Notes: a model not told the origin generated them from the sequence alone. DNA of 64,000 nucleotides from Punica granatum (GCF_007655135.1 NC_045127.1:44713538-44777537); one strand, 5' to 3'. Positions 47,717-58,744 are shown, counted from the stretch's first letter. Program-made: numbers and translations.

Positions 47717-50700
47717 CTCCACTCGAATCCAAATCTTCGACGCGTCGATTCGAACCCATCCGAAGAACTCCTCGAAGAGCCCCAACCCATATACTTCGGG
47801 GAAGGGCTCGACGAGGACGGTCGAGTGCCTGAGATAGAGGAGAGTTTGCACCGCCTCGAGAACCGTCAACTCACCTCAGTTGAGCCAACAGAAGAAATCA
47901 ACATAGGCACTGAAGAGGAACCTCGCACGCTAAAGATCGGGACGGGCCTCGATCCAACACAACGAGCTCGGATGATCGATTTCTTGAAGGAGTACCAAGA
48001 GGTCTTTGCCTGGTCCTACGCCGACATGCCGGGCTTAGATCCGTCGATAGTCAAGCACTCTCTCCCACTCGATACAGAGAACTTCCCGCCCAAACGGCAA
48101 CACCTACGGCGGCAGCGAGCCGGCCTTCTCCTCCGCATCAAGGAGGAGGTCGTCAAGCAGATAAATGCGGGATTCCTAGAAGTCTGCAATTACTCTGAAT
48201 GGGTGGCAAACATCGTGCCCGTGGAGAAAAAGGACGGAAGGGTCAGGGTTTGCGTCGACTATCGGGACCTCAACAAGGCTAGTCCTAAAGACAACTTCCC
48301 TCTGCCTCACATCGACGTCTTGGTCGACAACACCGCGCGCCACAATCAGTTCTCCTTCATGGATGGCTTTTCGGGGTATAACCAAATCCGGATGGCTGAA
48401 GACGACAAGATCAAAACGACTTTCATCACGATGTGGGGCACGTTTTGCTACAAGGTCATGCCCTTCGGGCTCAAAAATGCCGGGGCAACCTACCAACGGG
48501 CAATGGTTACGCTCTTCCACGACATGATGCATAAGGAGATCGAGGTCTACGTCGACGACATGATCGCAAAGTCCAAGGAGGGAGAGGATCACCTCGTCAA
48601 TCTGAGGCGTCTCTTCGAACGTCTCAAGAAGTACAAGCTTAGGCTCAACCCGGCCAAGTGCACATTCGGCGCGAAATCCGGAAAACTGCTAGGATTTGTG
48701 GTCAGCGAACGAGGCATCGAGGTCGATCCTGACAAGGTGAAAGCGATTAGGGAGTTACCTCCGCCATCAACAGTGCGCGAGGTACGGAGCTTCTTAGGAC
48801 GACTGAACTACATCGCGCGTTTCATCGCGAACTTATCAGATAAGTGTCAACCCCTCTTCCGGCTGCTTCGTAAAAATGCAGCAATTGAATGGGACGACGA
48901 TTGTCAGAAGGCCTTTGACGATATTAAGACATACTTAGTTCAGTCGCCGGTGTTGGTCCCGCCCACGCCAGGTCGACCTCTCATTCTTTACCTGACGGTG
49001 CGCCGGCAATCATTGGGGTGCATGCTGGGACAAGAAGATGAGTCCACACGCGCAGAACATGCCATCTACTATCTGAGCAAGAAGTTTACTGAAGGGGAAT
49101 CCAATTACCCGGAGATTGAGAAGATGTGCTGCGCACTGGTGTGGGTCATGCAGAGACTTCGACAGTACACCCTCTATCACACTATCCGCTTGCTGTCGAA
49201 AGCGGATCCCCTGAAATATCTACTTGGTAGCCCATCCTCCATGAGGAACATTGCAAAGTGGCGCTGTCAACTGACGGAGTACGACATCGAGTATGTGCCC
49301 CGCACATCAGTCAAGGGGCAAGCAATTGCAGACCATTTGGCGGAATTTCCCATCGAGGATGACACGCCGATCAACTCCGACTTTCCAGACGAAGGGATCC
49401 TCCGAGTAGATGAGGAGGAGGATGGGACCGCGTGGAAGATGTATTTCGACGGCGCGGTGAATTCCACCGGTTCTGGTATCGGCGCAGTGCTGATATCCCC
49501 GGACGGACGTTATTACCCGATTGCAGCAAAAGTTAATTTTCTCTGCACCAATAATGTGGCCGAATACGAGGCATGCATCCTTGGCTTGCAAGCAGCGATT
49601 GATTTCAAGGTGAAGGAGCTAGAAGTGTTCGGAGATTCAATGCTCACAATCTTCCAAACGTTAGGGCAATGGAAGACGAAAGACGCAAAGTTAGTACCAT
49701 ACCACGAGTATCTCGAGGAGTTAGCGGAGAACTTCGAGAAAATCTCGTTCACCTACACGCCACGTATCAAGAATCAGTTTGCAGATGCACTTGCGACACT
49801 GGCATCAATGGTGAGCATCACAAAAGAAAACCTCATCGAGCCACTTGAGATCGAGATTGCCAAAGGCCCGGCTTACTGCGACACAATCGAGGCGACCGAT
49901 GAACAGCCATGGTACGAAGACATCAAACATTTTCTGCAAACTGGCCAATACCCGACATTTGCCAACCGTCGGGACCGGAAAACACTTAGGCGACTCACAG
50001 CGCATTACTTCCTGAGCGGAGAGACTCTCTACCGCCGTTCCTTCGACGCCACGCTACTCCGGTGTGTTGACGAAAACGAGGCACAACGCCTCATGGGAGA
50101 GATACATGAAGGGAGTTGTGGACCCCATATGAGCGGTCTCATGCTCACCAAGAAACTCATGCGCCTAGGTTACTTTTGGTCCACCATGGAGGCCGACTGC
50201 GCCAAACACGTCAGACACTGCCACTTGTGCCAGGTCTATGCCGATCAGATCAAAGCACCCCCCAATGAGCTACGCCCGATGGCGGCCCCGTGGCCCTTTT
50301 CAATGTGGGGCATTGACGTGATCGGCCCTATCAATCCCAAAGCATCCAATGGACACATGTTCATTTTGGTGGCAATTGACTACTTCACCAAGTGGATCGA
50401 GGCCATAACGCTCGCTTCGGTCACCGCAAATGCCGTGGCACGTTTCCTTAAGCGCGACATCATCGCCCGATATGGAGTCCCCGAAACAATCATCACCGAC
50501 AATGCTAAGAACCTGAACAACAGGATCATCGATGAGCTTTGTGAGCGATTCAAAATACACCACCGCAATTCCACACCATACCGTCCCCAAATGAACGGTG
50601 CGGTGGAGGCTGCGAACAAAAACATCAAGAGGATCATCGAGAAAATGACGGTGACCTATAAGGATTGGCACGAGATGCTCCCTTTTGCGCTCTTGGCATA

Positions 50701-51157
50701 TCGAACGTCCATCCGCACTTCAACCGGGGCAACTCCGTACTCCCTAGTCTACGGCATGGAAGCAATCCTCCCAATCGAAGTGGAGATTCCCTCCATGAGG
50801 GTCCTCGCCGAGTCCAAGCTCGAAGAAGCAGAATGGGCGAAGCAGCGCTACGAACAGCTCAATCTCATTGACGAGAAACGGCTAACAGCGCTCTGCCACG
50901 GTCAATGCTACCAACAAAGAATGGCTCGAGCGTTCAATGCAAGGGTTCGCCACCGCGAATTCCGCCCCGGTGATCTCGTCCTACGAAAGGTCTTGCACAT
51001 CACACCTGACTCTCGGGGCAAGTTTGCATACAAGTATGATGGACCTTTCGTCGTCAGGGAAGTCTTCTCCGGAGGGGCAATTATCCTAAGCGATATGGAC
51101 GGGACCGAAAACGCACTCCCGGTCAATGCCGATGCCCTTAAGAAGTACTACCCTTAA
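47717..51157 (+). CDS. pol: Retrotransposon pol: reverse transcriptase, two RNase H regions, integrase
   Basis: The frame is open from just before 47717 to the stop at 51155-51157 with no internal break. Counting residues from 47825, reverse transcriptase spans about 80-360 with VDYRDLN, FMDGFSGYNQI and the catalytic YVDDM near 240. An RNase H-like region follows (about 383-480), but its first strand reads LYLTVRRQSLG, lacking the usual aspartate. A second RNase H at about 537-660 has an intact MYFDGAVN start, the EYEACI helix and GDSML. Integrase begins with an H-H-C-C zinc finger (about 759-803, ending CHLCQ), then the D, D, E catalytic positions near 829 (GIDVIGP), 890 (ITDNAKN) and 928, and a YDGPFVV module near the C-terminus. 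There is no chromodomain. No ATG lies at the start; expression would depend on splicing or read-through from gag-protease. Confidence 0.95.
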   Translation, partial: LHSNPNLRRVDSNPSEELLEEPQPIYFGEGLDEDGRVPEIEESLHRLENRQLTSVEPTEEINIGTEEEPRTLKIGTGLDPTQRARMIDFLKEYQEVFAWSYADMPGLDPSIVKHSLPLDTENFPPKRQHLRRQRAGLLLRIKEEVVKQINAGFLEVCNYSEWVANIVPVEKKDGRVRVCVDYRDLNKASPKDNFPLPHIDVLVDNTARHNQFSFMDGFSGYNQIRMAEDDKIKTTFITMWGTFCYKVMPFGLKNAGATYQRAMVTLFHDMMHKEIEVYVDDMIAKSKEGEDHLVNLRRLFERLKKYKLRLNPAKCTFGAKSGKLLGFVVSERGIEVDPDKVKAIRELPPPSTVREVRSFLGRLNYIARFIANLSDKCQPLFRLLRKNAAIEWDDDCQKAFDDIKTYLVQSPVLVPPTPGRPLILYLTVRRQSLGCMLGQEDESTRAEHAIYYLSKKFTEGESNYPEIEKMCCALVWVMQRLRQYTLYHTIRLLSKADPLKYLLGSPSSMRNIAKWRCQLTEYDIEYVPRTSVKGQAIADHLAEFPIEDDTPINSDFPDEGILRVDEEEDGTAWKMYFDGAVNSTGSGIGAVLISPDGRYYPIAAKVNFLCTNNVAEYEACILGLQAAIDFKVKELEVFGDSMLTIFQTLGQWKTKDAKLVPYHEYLEELAENFEKISFTYTPRIKNQFADALATLASMVSITKENLIEPLEIEIAKGPAYCDTIEATDEQPWYEDIKHFLQTGQYPTFANRRDRKTLRRLTAHYFLSGETLYRRSFDATLLRCVDENEAQRLMGEIHEGSCGPHMSGLMLTKKLMRLGYFWSTMEADCAKHVRHCHLCQVYADQIKAPPNELRPMAAPWPFSMWGIDVIGPINPKASNGHMFILVAIDYFTKWIEAITLASVTANAVARFLKRDIIARYGVPETIITDNAKNLNNRIIDELCERFKIHHRNSTPYRPQMNGAVEAANKNIKRIIEKMTVTYKDWHEMLPFALLAYRTSIRTSTGATPYSLVYGMEAILPIEVEIPSMRVLAESKLEEAEWAKQRYEQLNLIDEKRLTALCHGQCYQQRMARAFNARVRHREFRPGDLVLRKVLHITPDSRGKFAYKYDGPFVVREVFSGGAIILSDMDGTENALPVNADALKKYYP

Positions 51158-51355
51158 TGGCCTCTTTGTCATCCGGCGGTTTCTTTGTGTTCTCGGAGGT
51201 TTCAGGCTACCGTCCAGGCCCTTATCTTCCTCTGTCTTCCTTTGGGCTCTGTGCCATTTCACCTCACCACATTTTCTATTTATCACGCACGTGTCCTGTC
51301 CATTCAATTCTTCTCATCTAAGGATACTTCAGAGAGAAAAATAATAATTTTCCCG

Positions 51356-51639
51356 CTAGGTCGAAAACCTCCTTGAGGCGGCCTAGGCAAAAGTTAGGGA
51401 ACGAGGGGCACGACTTAAAATCCCGCAAAGGGGAGTCGTGGCAAAAGGAGAGCGCAAATCAATTTCTCGCTAGGCCGAAAACCCGCAAAGGGCGGTCTAG
51501 GCAAAAGTTAGAGGAACCGAGAGGTGCGATCAGACCCGGACAGGGGCGATCGTAGCAAAAGGTGAGCACTCATGTGAGAAAAGTCAAATAAAATACCCCG
51601 CTAGGTCGTTACTCATCCTACGGCCTAGGCAAAAATTAG
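51356..51639 (+). other. Five alternating stem-loops in the retrotransposon 3' UTR (A-B-A-B-A)
   Basis: Type A hairpins pair CTAGGYCG with CGGYCTAG: 51356-51363 with 51379-51386, 51470-51477 with 51493-51500, and 51601-51608 with 51621-51628. Each has an 8-bp stem, with G-T wobble in the variable positions. Type B hairpins have 7-bp stems of different sequence: 51409-51415 (CACGACT) with 51434-51440 (AGTCGTG), and 51525-51531 (TGCGATC) with 51548-51554 (GATCGTA). Four of the five have a smaller inner stem, usually CCC facing GGG. All five are followed immediately by GCAAAA: type A continues GTTAG or ATTAG, type B continues GGAGAGC or GGTGAGC. The block lies 200 bp after the pol stop. It looks like a structured RNA signal. 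Function is unknown. Confidence 0.72.
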
Positions 51640-52285
51640 GGGCAATTGTCGGCTTGACCACGAAAGAACAGCGGCACTTCGCGTGAAGCTACAGCTAGTA
51701 GTGGTTCGGCAGTCCTCGACGCAAGCAAACTCTCTTCGACTCTCCAGGCTCGAGACATGCCTCGAAATGGGGTCGAATCGTCGTATCCTTAATTTGGAGG
51801 ATCCTAAAGATCCCTCCCTTTACCTTTACTCAAAACTCTGCGGGCCATGCCCCTCCTTGTAAAAAAGCCTTTCTTTTAGTCAAGTACATGTCACATTCGG
51901 GGACACGGCCGCCCCTCAAATGGCCACTGTGTCCAAATCCCCGAAGCATCGCTACATAGATTTCCTTTGCACATCGTAATTCCAGCGGTATTGCGTGACT
52001 GACAACGACCGTTAGCCGCTATTCCTTGTGTGCAGGTGTGAGCATTCGGATCCTGAAAGGTGTCTCTTCCTGACGGACTCATGTCTGCCTTATGCGACAA
52101 GACGAAATCCCAATCCGAGCGGATGACCCTCAAGGAGACACACAACGCCCAATCCTGCGACAAGCGACGAACAACGCTTGCCACGGCACCGTCATAAGCA
52201 CAATATGAGCTCGAATCCAACGGATCATGGCCTTCGCCCTCCGGCGCCCTGCGTCGTCCCCCAACATTAGTCATTGCTTCTACAT

Positions 52286-53956
52286 TCCATCTTTACCGCT
52301 TTTCGGACTCCGCGTCCAGGACTCCGTGTCCATCTTTACTGCTTTTCGGACTCCGCGTCCAGGACTCCGTGTCCATCTTTATTGCCTTCCGGACTCCGCG
52401 TCCAGGACTCCGTGTCCATCTTTATTGCTTTTCGGACTCCGCGTCCAGGACTCCGTGTCCATCTTTACTGCTTTTTCGGACTCCGCGTCCAGCACTCCGT
52501 GTCCATTTTTACTGCTTTTCGGACTCCGTGTCCATCTTTACTGCTTTTCGGACTCCGTGTCCAGGACTCCGTGTCCATCTTTACTGCTTTTCGGACTCCG
52601 CGTCCAGGACTCCGTGTCCATTTTTACTGCTTTTCGGACTCCGCGTCCATCTTTACTGCTTTTCGGACTCCGCGTCCAGGATTCCGTGTCCATCTTTACT
52701 GCTTTTCGGACTCCGCGTCCAGGACTCCGTGTCCATCTTTACTGCTTTTCGGACTCCGCGTCCATCTTTACTGCTTTTCGGACTCCGCGTCCAGGACTCC
52801 GTGTCCATCTTTACTGCTTTTCGGACTCCGCGTCCAGGACTCCGTGTCCATCTTTACTGCTTTTCGGACTCCGCGTCCATCTTTACTGCTTTTCGGACTC
52901 CGCGTCCATCTTTACTGCTTTTCGGACTCCGCGTCCAGGACTCCGTGTCCATCTTTACTGCTTTCGGACTCCGCGTCCAGGACTCCGTGTCCATCTTTAT
53001 TGCTTTTCGGACTCCGTGTCCATCTTTACTGCTTTTCGGACTCCGCGTCCAGGACTCCGTGTCCATCTTTACTGTTTTTCGGACTCCGTGTCCAGGACTC
53101 CGTGTCCATCTTTACTGCTTTTCGGACTCCGCGTCCAGGACTCCGTGTCCATTTTTACTGCTTTTCGGACTCCGCGTCCATCTTTACTGCTTTTCGGACT
53201 CCGCGTCCAGGACTCCGTGTCCATCTTTACTACTTTTCGGACTCCGCGTCCAGGACTCCGTGTCCATCTTTACTGCTTTTCGGACTCCGCGTCCATCTTT
53301 ACTGCTTTTCGGACTCCGCGTCCAGGACTCCGTGTCCATCTTTACTGCTTTTCGGACTCCGCGTCCAGGACTCCGTGTCCATCTTTACTGCTTTTCGGAC
53401 TCCGCGTCCATCTTTACTGCTTTTCGGACTCCGCGTCCATCTTTACTGCTTTTCGGACTCCGCGTCCAGGACTCCGTGTCCATCTTTACTGCTTTCGGAC
53501 TCCGCGTCCAGGACTCCGTGTCCATCTTTATTGCTTTTCGGACTCCGTGTCCATCTTTACTGCTTTTCGGACTCCGCGTCCAGGACTCCGTGTCCATCTT
53601 TACTGCTTTTCGGACTCCGTGTCCAGGACTCCGTGTCCATCTTTACTGCTTTTCGGACTCCGCGTCCATCTTTACTGCTTTTCGGACTCCGCGTCCAGGA
53701 CTCCGTGTCCATCTTTACTGCTTTTCGGACTCCGCGTCCAGGACTTCGTGTCCATCTTTACTGCTTTTCGGACTCCGCGTCCATCTTTACGGCTTTTCGG
53801 ACTCCGCGTCCATGACTCCGTGTCCATCTTTACTGCTTTTCGGACTCCGCGTCCATCTTTACTGCTTTTCGGACTCCGCGTCCAGGACTCCGTGTCCATC
53901 TTTACTGCTTTTCGGACTCTGCGTCCAGGACTTCGTGTCCACCTTTACTGCTTTTT
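52286..53956 (+). repeat. Tandem repeat array in the retrotransposon 3' UTR (43- and 29-bp units)
   Basis: Units begin CGGACTCC and end with the spacer 'atctttactgctttt'. The long unit (43 bp) has two 13-bp modules (ggactccgcgtcc and ggactccgtgtcc) and the short unit (29 bp) has one, so the two lengths differ by one module plus one base. Each module is a small inverted repeat, GGAC-5-GTCC. From 52549 a block of nine long and five short units (531 bp) repeats at 53080 and partly at 53611. Decayed units continue to about 54050. The array has no stop codon in any forward frame, which creates long artificial open frames. Tandem repeats in the 3' UTR are known from Ogre/Tat elements and can seed satellite DNA. 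Confidence 0.93.
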
Positions 53957-54197
53957 AAAATTCTTGTTCACTTTTACTGCTTTCCGGATTTCGTGTCAAC
54001 CTTTATCGCTTTTAGGACTTCGTGTTCACATTTATTGCTTTACGAACTTTAGCTCTGCATTTGCTTGCCATGACTCCTTTGTCTTTTTCCTCCCACAAAC
54101 AAGTCCGTTGCATCTGAGAGAATGGCCAGGTGGTCGTCAAGACCGAACGGGTGCTTCTCATTATCTTTGGCTGCACCCTCTATCCGAGCACGCAACC

Positions 54198-54210
54198 AAA
54201 GAGGGGCAAG
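54198..54210 (+). promoter_or_regulatory. Polypurine tract
   Basis: The purine-rich stretch 'aaagaggggcaag' (one C) lies one base before the 3' LTR and is where plus-strand synthesis would be primed. Confidence 0.8.
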
Positions 54211-54211
54211 C

Positions 54212-57200
54212 TGTCAGCACCCAATTTTGGTCCACCGGCTTCAGAGGGGCAGAATCGTCGTTTTTTTGCCGCCCGTAAGGGAAGTATTTCCGATTAATTG
54301 CCCGAGTATTCACGACTTTTCGGATATAGCACATTTTCCTAATCTAGCACCAATTTTATGATTTTTCAAAAATAATACTATTTTGGGACGTTTTCAAATT
54401 TCGCGTGCATCGACGTCAATTTTTAAAATTCGGGACAAAATTCGAGATTGAAAATAATTTTATCGCGTAATATCGATCATCAAATTTTTCGAAGCGTGAT
54501 GGCGGTCTCGAATTATTTTTCCGACGTTCGATCAAGTAGACGAGATTTTTAAATTTATACGCGCGTCGATTTTGAAATTCGAAAAAAAAAAAAAGTCAGC
54601 AACGGTCAGAAGTCACTGACTTCTGATCGCTGCTCCTCTTTCATCATTTATTTTCCTGTTCTTCTTCTTCCTCTTTTCTTCTTTTCTTTCTCTTTTCTTT
54701 CCTTTTTCTTCTCCCTCCTGGCAGGGACGGACCCGAGCCTCCCGCGCCGCTGCACCCGAGCCTGCCACACGCCAACTCCTCTGCACACGCCAACGTCTTC
54801 CTCTTCACACGCGAATGGATTTCGTGCACGCGATTTCTCCCTCTCTCTCTCTCTCTCTCTCTCTCGATTCCGGAACAAAACCGGAAGCTCACACGAAAAT
54901 GGGGGGGGGAACAGACGAAAAAAATTTCCGAGCGCTCATCGATTCTCCCGGAAAAATTCCCACAGCTCGATCGATTTTCATTTTCCTTCAGCTCGCCCGA
55001 AACTCCCTCAGCTCCGGCTCTCTCTTCCTCCTCTCAGCTCACGAATTCCCTCAAAAAAATTCGGAGCTCGTACCTCGCGGCGGCCGAAATCCCACAGCTC
55101 GTCCACAGACACACACGGCCGCAGATTCTCGGTGCCCCCGAGCCATTTACCGTCGTGTCTAGGAACCTTCGGAGAGCTCGAGCCTCCCTAGCCAACGTGG
55201 AGAAGCGGCTCGAGCCGCTCGGACCGGCCTTCCTGCCGACCAGGTGTTCTTCCTCCAATCGGGTCTGCCAAACCCAGCCGGGTACCCGAATCAGCTCAGT
55301 CCACCAGCAACTCTCGGCCCGTTCCAGGCCAGCACAGGTCCAGCAACTCTCGGCCCGTTCCGGCCGAGCACTGGTCCAACAGCATCTCGGCCCATTCCAG
55401 CCCAGCTCGGCCCAGTCTGGCCCAGCAGCCTAGCGCAGCCCAGTCCAAATCCCAGCAGGCCCACTCGGCCCAATCCAGTTCAGACCGGCCCAGCCCAACT
55501 CGCCCGCCAGTTTTATTTTTTTATTTTTTTTATTTACAGAATCATCCCTCAACTTCCCGAACTAGGTAAATCCTCTACTTAGTGGCATGTTTAGGGCTCA
55601 TTTGCCAAATATCTACGTTTGCTTGGATGAATATGATGTGAAATGAGTGTTATTGGATCATGTGGGTGATCGGATTCGTCGCGAACTCGATTTTACGAAC
55701 TTTTCATTTTGTCTCATTTCAGTCCAGAGGACGCATTTTATTTTTTCAGATCTGCCCCGAATTTTAAAATTGTTTCCAGTCAAGTCCCGGTCATTCTAAT
55801 ATCTCCATATCAGTCCTGAACTTTTCGTAATTTTTAAACCAGTCCCTGAACTTTTCGAAATCTCCAGATCAGTCCTGAACTTTTCGGAATTTTTAGATCA
55901 GTCCCTAAACTTTTTGCAATTCAAATTAGTCCCTGAATTTTTCGGAATTTTCACATTAGTCCCTGAACCTTTCGAATTTTCACATCAGTCCCTGAGCTTT
56001 TCGGAATTTGCAAATCAGTCCCTTAACTTTTCGGAATTTTCAAATCAGTCCTGAACATTTTCCAAAGACATCCGGCCCTTTCCTACTTGGATCACCGACC
56101 GACAGCGCGTGTGCCATGTTTAAATATTTTATTCTTGTAATTATATGTATACGGCATGACAACGTGTGTGCTTTGCATGATTTTCCGCTTTCCATGAATC
56201 GGTGCCGTTTTATCGATTTCGTTGATATCGTGTTTGCGTGTATGTTTGTATGTGTTTATCATGATCATGGCGGCACCGGTTATGTAAATTTGTATGTTCG
56301 CCGTGCTTGATGTGGTGATATGCTCTTGATCTGTGCTTAAAATGCTTTATCGTTTAAATCGAAACCTCTCATGAATCGGGTTAATCATGCAAACTCGACT
56401 TAAAATTAATTTTTAAATCCTAAAGCGATCGGGAATTAGGATTCGCATCGGACGGTCCATCAATGATCGGCTCGACGGTCCGAAACCCGAATATTTAGAG
56501 CATTTGGCAAAACATTAATTAATTTAATCAATAATTTCACTAACGGGGTAATTGGACGTTCACACGATTAATTAATTCACTTGGCCCTAATAATTTTGTA
56601 CGAATTGGTAATAAACCGGTAACATGCGTCGATAGGTTGCAAACATGCGTTGGTGCCCTTCTCAAAACTTGCAAATTTTATAAAACTCGAGACGCGTAGT
56701 TCGATGTGACATGGATGTCTAGGAAGGACTTGCGCGTCTTGACTCGAGGCCTCACCTGATTTCAGGAAACTCAGGTCTGGACGTGGAAGTTCTTCTTAGA
56801 TCACTTCCGGATAGATTAACTGATCTTTTGGCTCTTTTAGGGTTCTTGACAACCCTGGAAGGTCCAGGGGATCGGTTAGTGCCGGTCACAGGCCGAGGTG
56901 GCCCGCACCGCGTAATCTCTCTTTCCCGAAAACAATTTTTATCTCAAGGGCAAAATCGTCTATTTGCAACCTAGCGACACCCCCCTAGGGTTAGAATAAG
57001 AGAAACATGCGGTATCAGGGTAGGGATGGGCTACCTATCTAGGCGCAGGTTCATCTGCATAGCCCGCCCTATCCGACCGATGAGTTTTTGTTATTCTAGC
57101 ATAGTCTCGGGTAGTTAGTTCGGGTGGATTAGTTCAAAATACAAATACCGAATTAATTGTATACTCGGCTAAGACAAAATGGGCAATAGTGGGATAGGCA

Positions 57201-58195
57201 CTAGGTTTTAGGATGTACAGGCGGAATCAATATTTGGTAATAACCTGTAACAACCGTAGTGTCACAACATAGAACAACCCTAAAAATAACCCACAAACAC
57301 AAGGCTTGACAAAAGACGTCACGTACGTCAGGTCCTCATAAAATAATGCCAAATGCGAAATACCTTCCCGAGGCGATCCTTGATCGATTCACACCTTGTA
57401 CCTACTTTGTTTGTTTTAGGGTAGGATTTGCATGCCAAGATACCCCGGTTAATAATCGGTTAATTCACGTAAATTCGGCAATAACAAAATCCCGTTGTTT
57501 GCTTATTTATGCCCGTTTTGTTACATTCTTGCACTTGTTTTGTTATGTGGATCGAGCTCGATCCCTTAGGATGCAACCCATAGGGGATCCAACGCCCCAC
57601 CGTAGATCACGGGGTCTACCCCCCCTAACACTGAGCGCATCTTAATTTCAATTCCGGTCTTTTCAAACCACACGGTGAGCACGAGTGGAATAATAACCGA
57701 ACGCGATTCGACCGGGATTCAGTTGCTGTAATTTGTATTTTATTTATTTGAGAGGACAATGTAAGGATTTATGTTGTACATTTATTCATGTAAGAATCCC
57801 GGTCGGAGAGTGGACGGTCGGAGTGTTCCTTCGAATTTACGGTGTCAAAACGCGTAAGATGAGCGGAACCTAATTAAGCGGTAATTAAATTAAAATGGCA
57901 AGCCTAGACAAGATAGAGTACCGATAGGGCATGCGAGATATAGGCTCGCATGTAACAGAACCCCCGAATTCGGAACTTCGGGTTTCGCAGACCATATGCC
58001 TTAGCAATTAGGTGTACCCCGTACCCCTAAACCCGGGTAACTTGCCGGCCCTCGACCTTCGGGTCGTAAAATGGCAAGTGGCGACTCCTTCTCACGTGCG
58101 TCCGTCGCGCGTCCCCAGGAAGGTGGACACTCCCAAGCCACGTTGCATAGGCGCGCACACGCGTGCCCCGACGAGATGAAATTCGGGTGCGCACA
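54212..58195 (+). repeat. 3' LTR
   Basis: The 3984-bp repeat matches the 5' LTR at about 99%. The differences I counted are mostly C/T and G/A changes, with small length changes in the poly-A, poly-G and CT runs and an 8-bp gap near 54964. The nine-unit short tandem run is at 55808-56062. Confidence 0.97.
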
Positions 58196-58200
58196 ATCAC
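58196..58200. repeat. Target-site duplication, right copy (ATCAC)
   Basis: Identical to 37482-37486. The unrelated host sequence resumes immediately after it. Confidence 0.95.
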
Positions 58201-58744
58201 TTATCAATCTTGTTTTCCAACGCAAATCAATCTTAGGTTATTCTATCAAGGCTAAACTTCGAATCTTCTCCCAAGTTCATTAAGGTTGCTGGGACAAGCT
58301 CATTGTTGATCAGGCGATCAAACAACATTAGGAGCAAGATAGAATAAACAACGTTAATTCATTCAAAAAGCGAGGAGATGAAATCACAAATTAGAATAAA
58401 ACCCTAGGATCCATTCATAACCCCATGCAAAGACGAAGTTTAGCTCATAATAGTCAATATGTTCAACATCCAAGATATAAAGAACGGCATGATTGAACAA
58501 TAGAACAGTAAAAGAAAAATCAATAGAAACTCGGCCGATTTTGGACTTCGGTTGTATCCGGTCTTCTCTTCGTCTCCGTTCAGTCACACGCCTCCTTTCT
58601 TCCATTGGTGGTCCCCGTTCGGCCCACTTCCTGCAAGCTACCATAAAATTCACCTTAAAAATCCCAAGAGAACTCCCAAAATATTCTCTCGAAATCAAAG
58701 ATTCTACTTCCTATGATTTGATGGTTCAATTTCTTAACTTAAAA

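Larger units (their letters stand above)
37487..58195 (+). mobile_element. Full-length Ty3/gypsy LTR retrotransposon, Tat/Ogre type (20.7 kb)
   Basis: The element runs from TGTCAGC to GCGCACA and is bounded by 5-bp ATCAC duplications. It has 3997- and 3984-bp LTRs, a primer-binding site three bases after the 5' LTR, an extra ORF1 upstream of gag, then gag, protease, reverse transcriptase, two RNase H regions and integrase, a long 3' UTR and a purine-rich tract before the 3' LTR. The great length, ORF1, the candidate intron before reverse transcriptase, the second RNase H and the tandem repeats in the 3' UTR together match the Ogre/Tat lineage of plant Ty3/gypsy elements. Comparing the LTRs by eye, I count about 39 substitutions (some 32 transitions) and a handful of small indels, roughly 1% divergence, so the insertion is young. 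Two frame breaks in gag make autonomous activity doubtful. Confidence 0.97.

Noticed and set aside
52286..53956. Possible CRISPR array
   Set aside because: The 'spacers' are identical to one another and the array sits in a plant retrotransposon 3' UTR. There are no unique spacers and no cas genes.
52227..54278. Open frames of 683, 513 and 529 codons in all three forward frames
   Set aside because: They are produced by the stop-free tandem array (43- and 29-bp units). The translations are the same short phrases in rotating frames, and the reverse strand gives similar repeats. No gene is implied.
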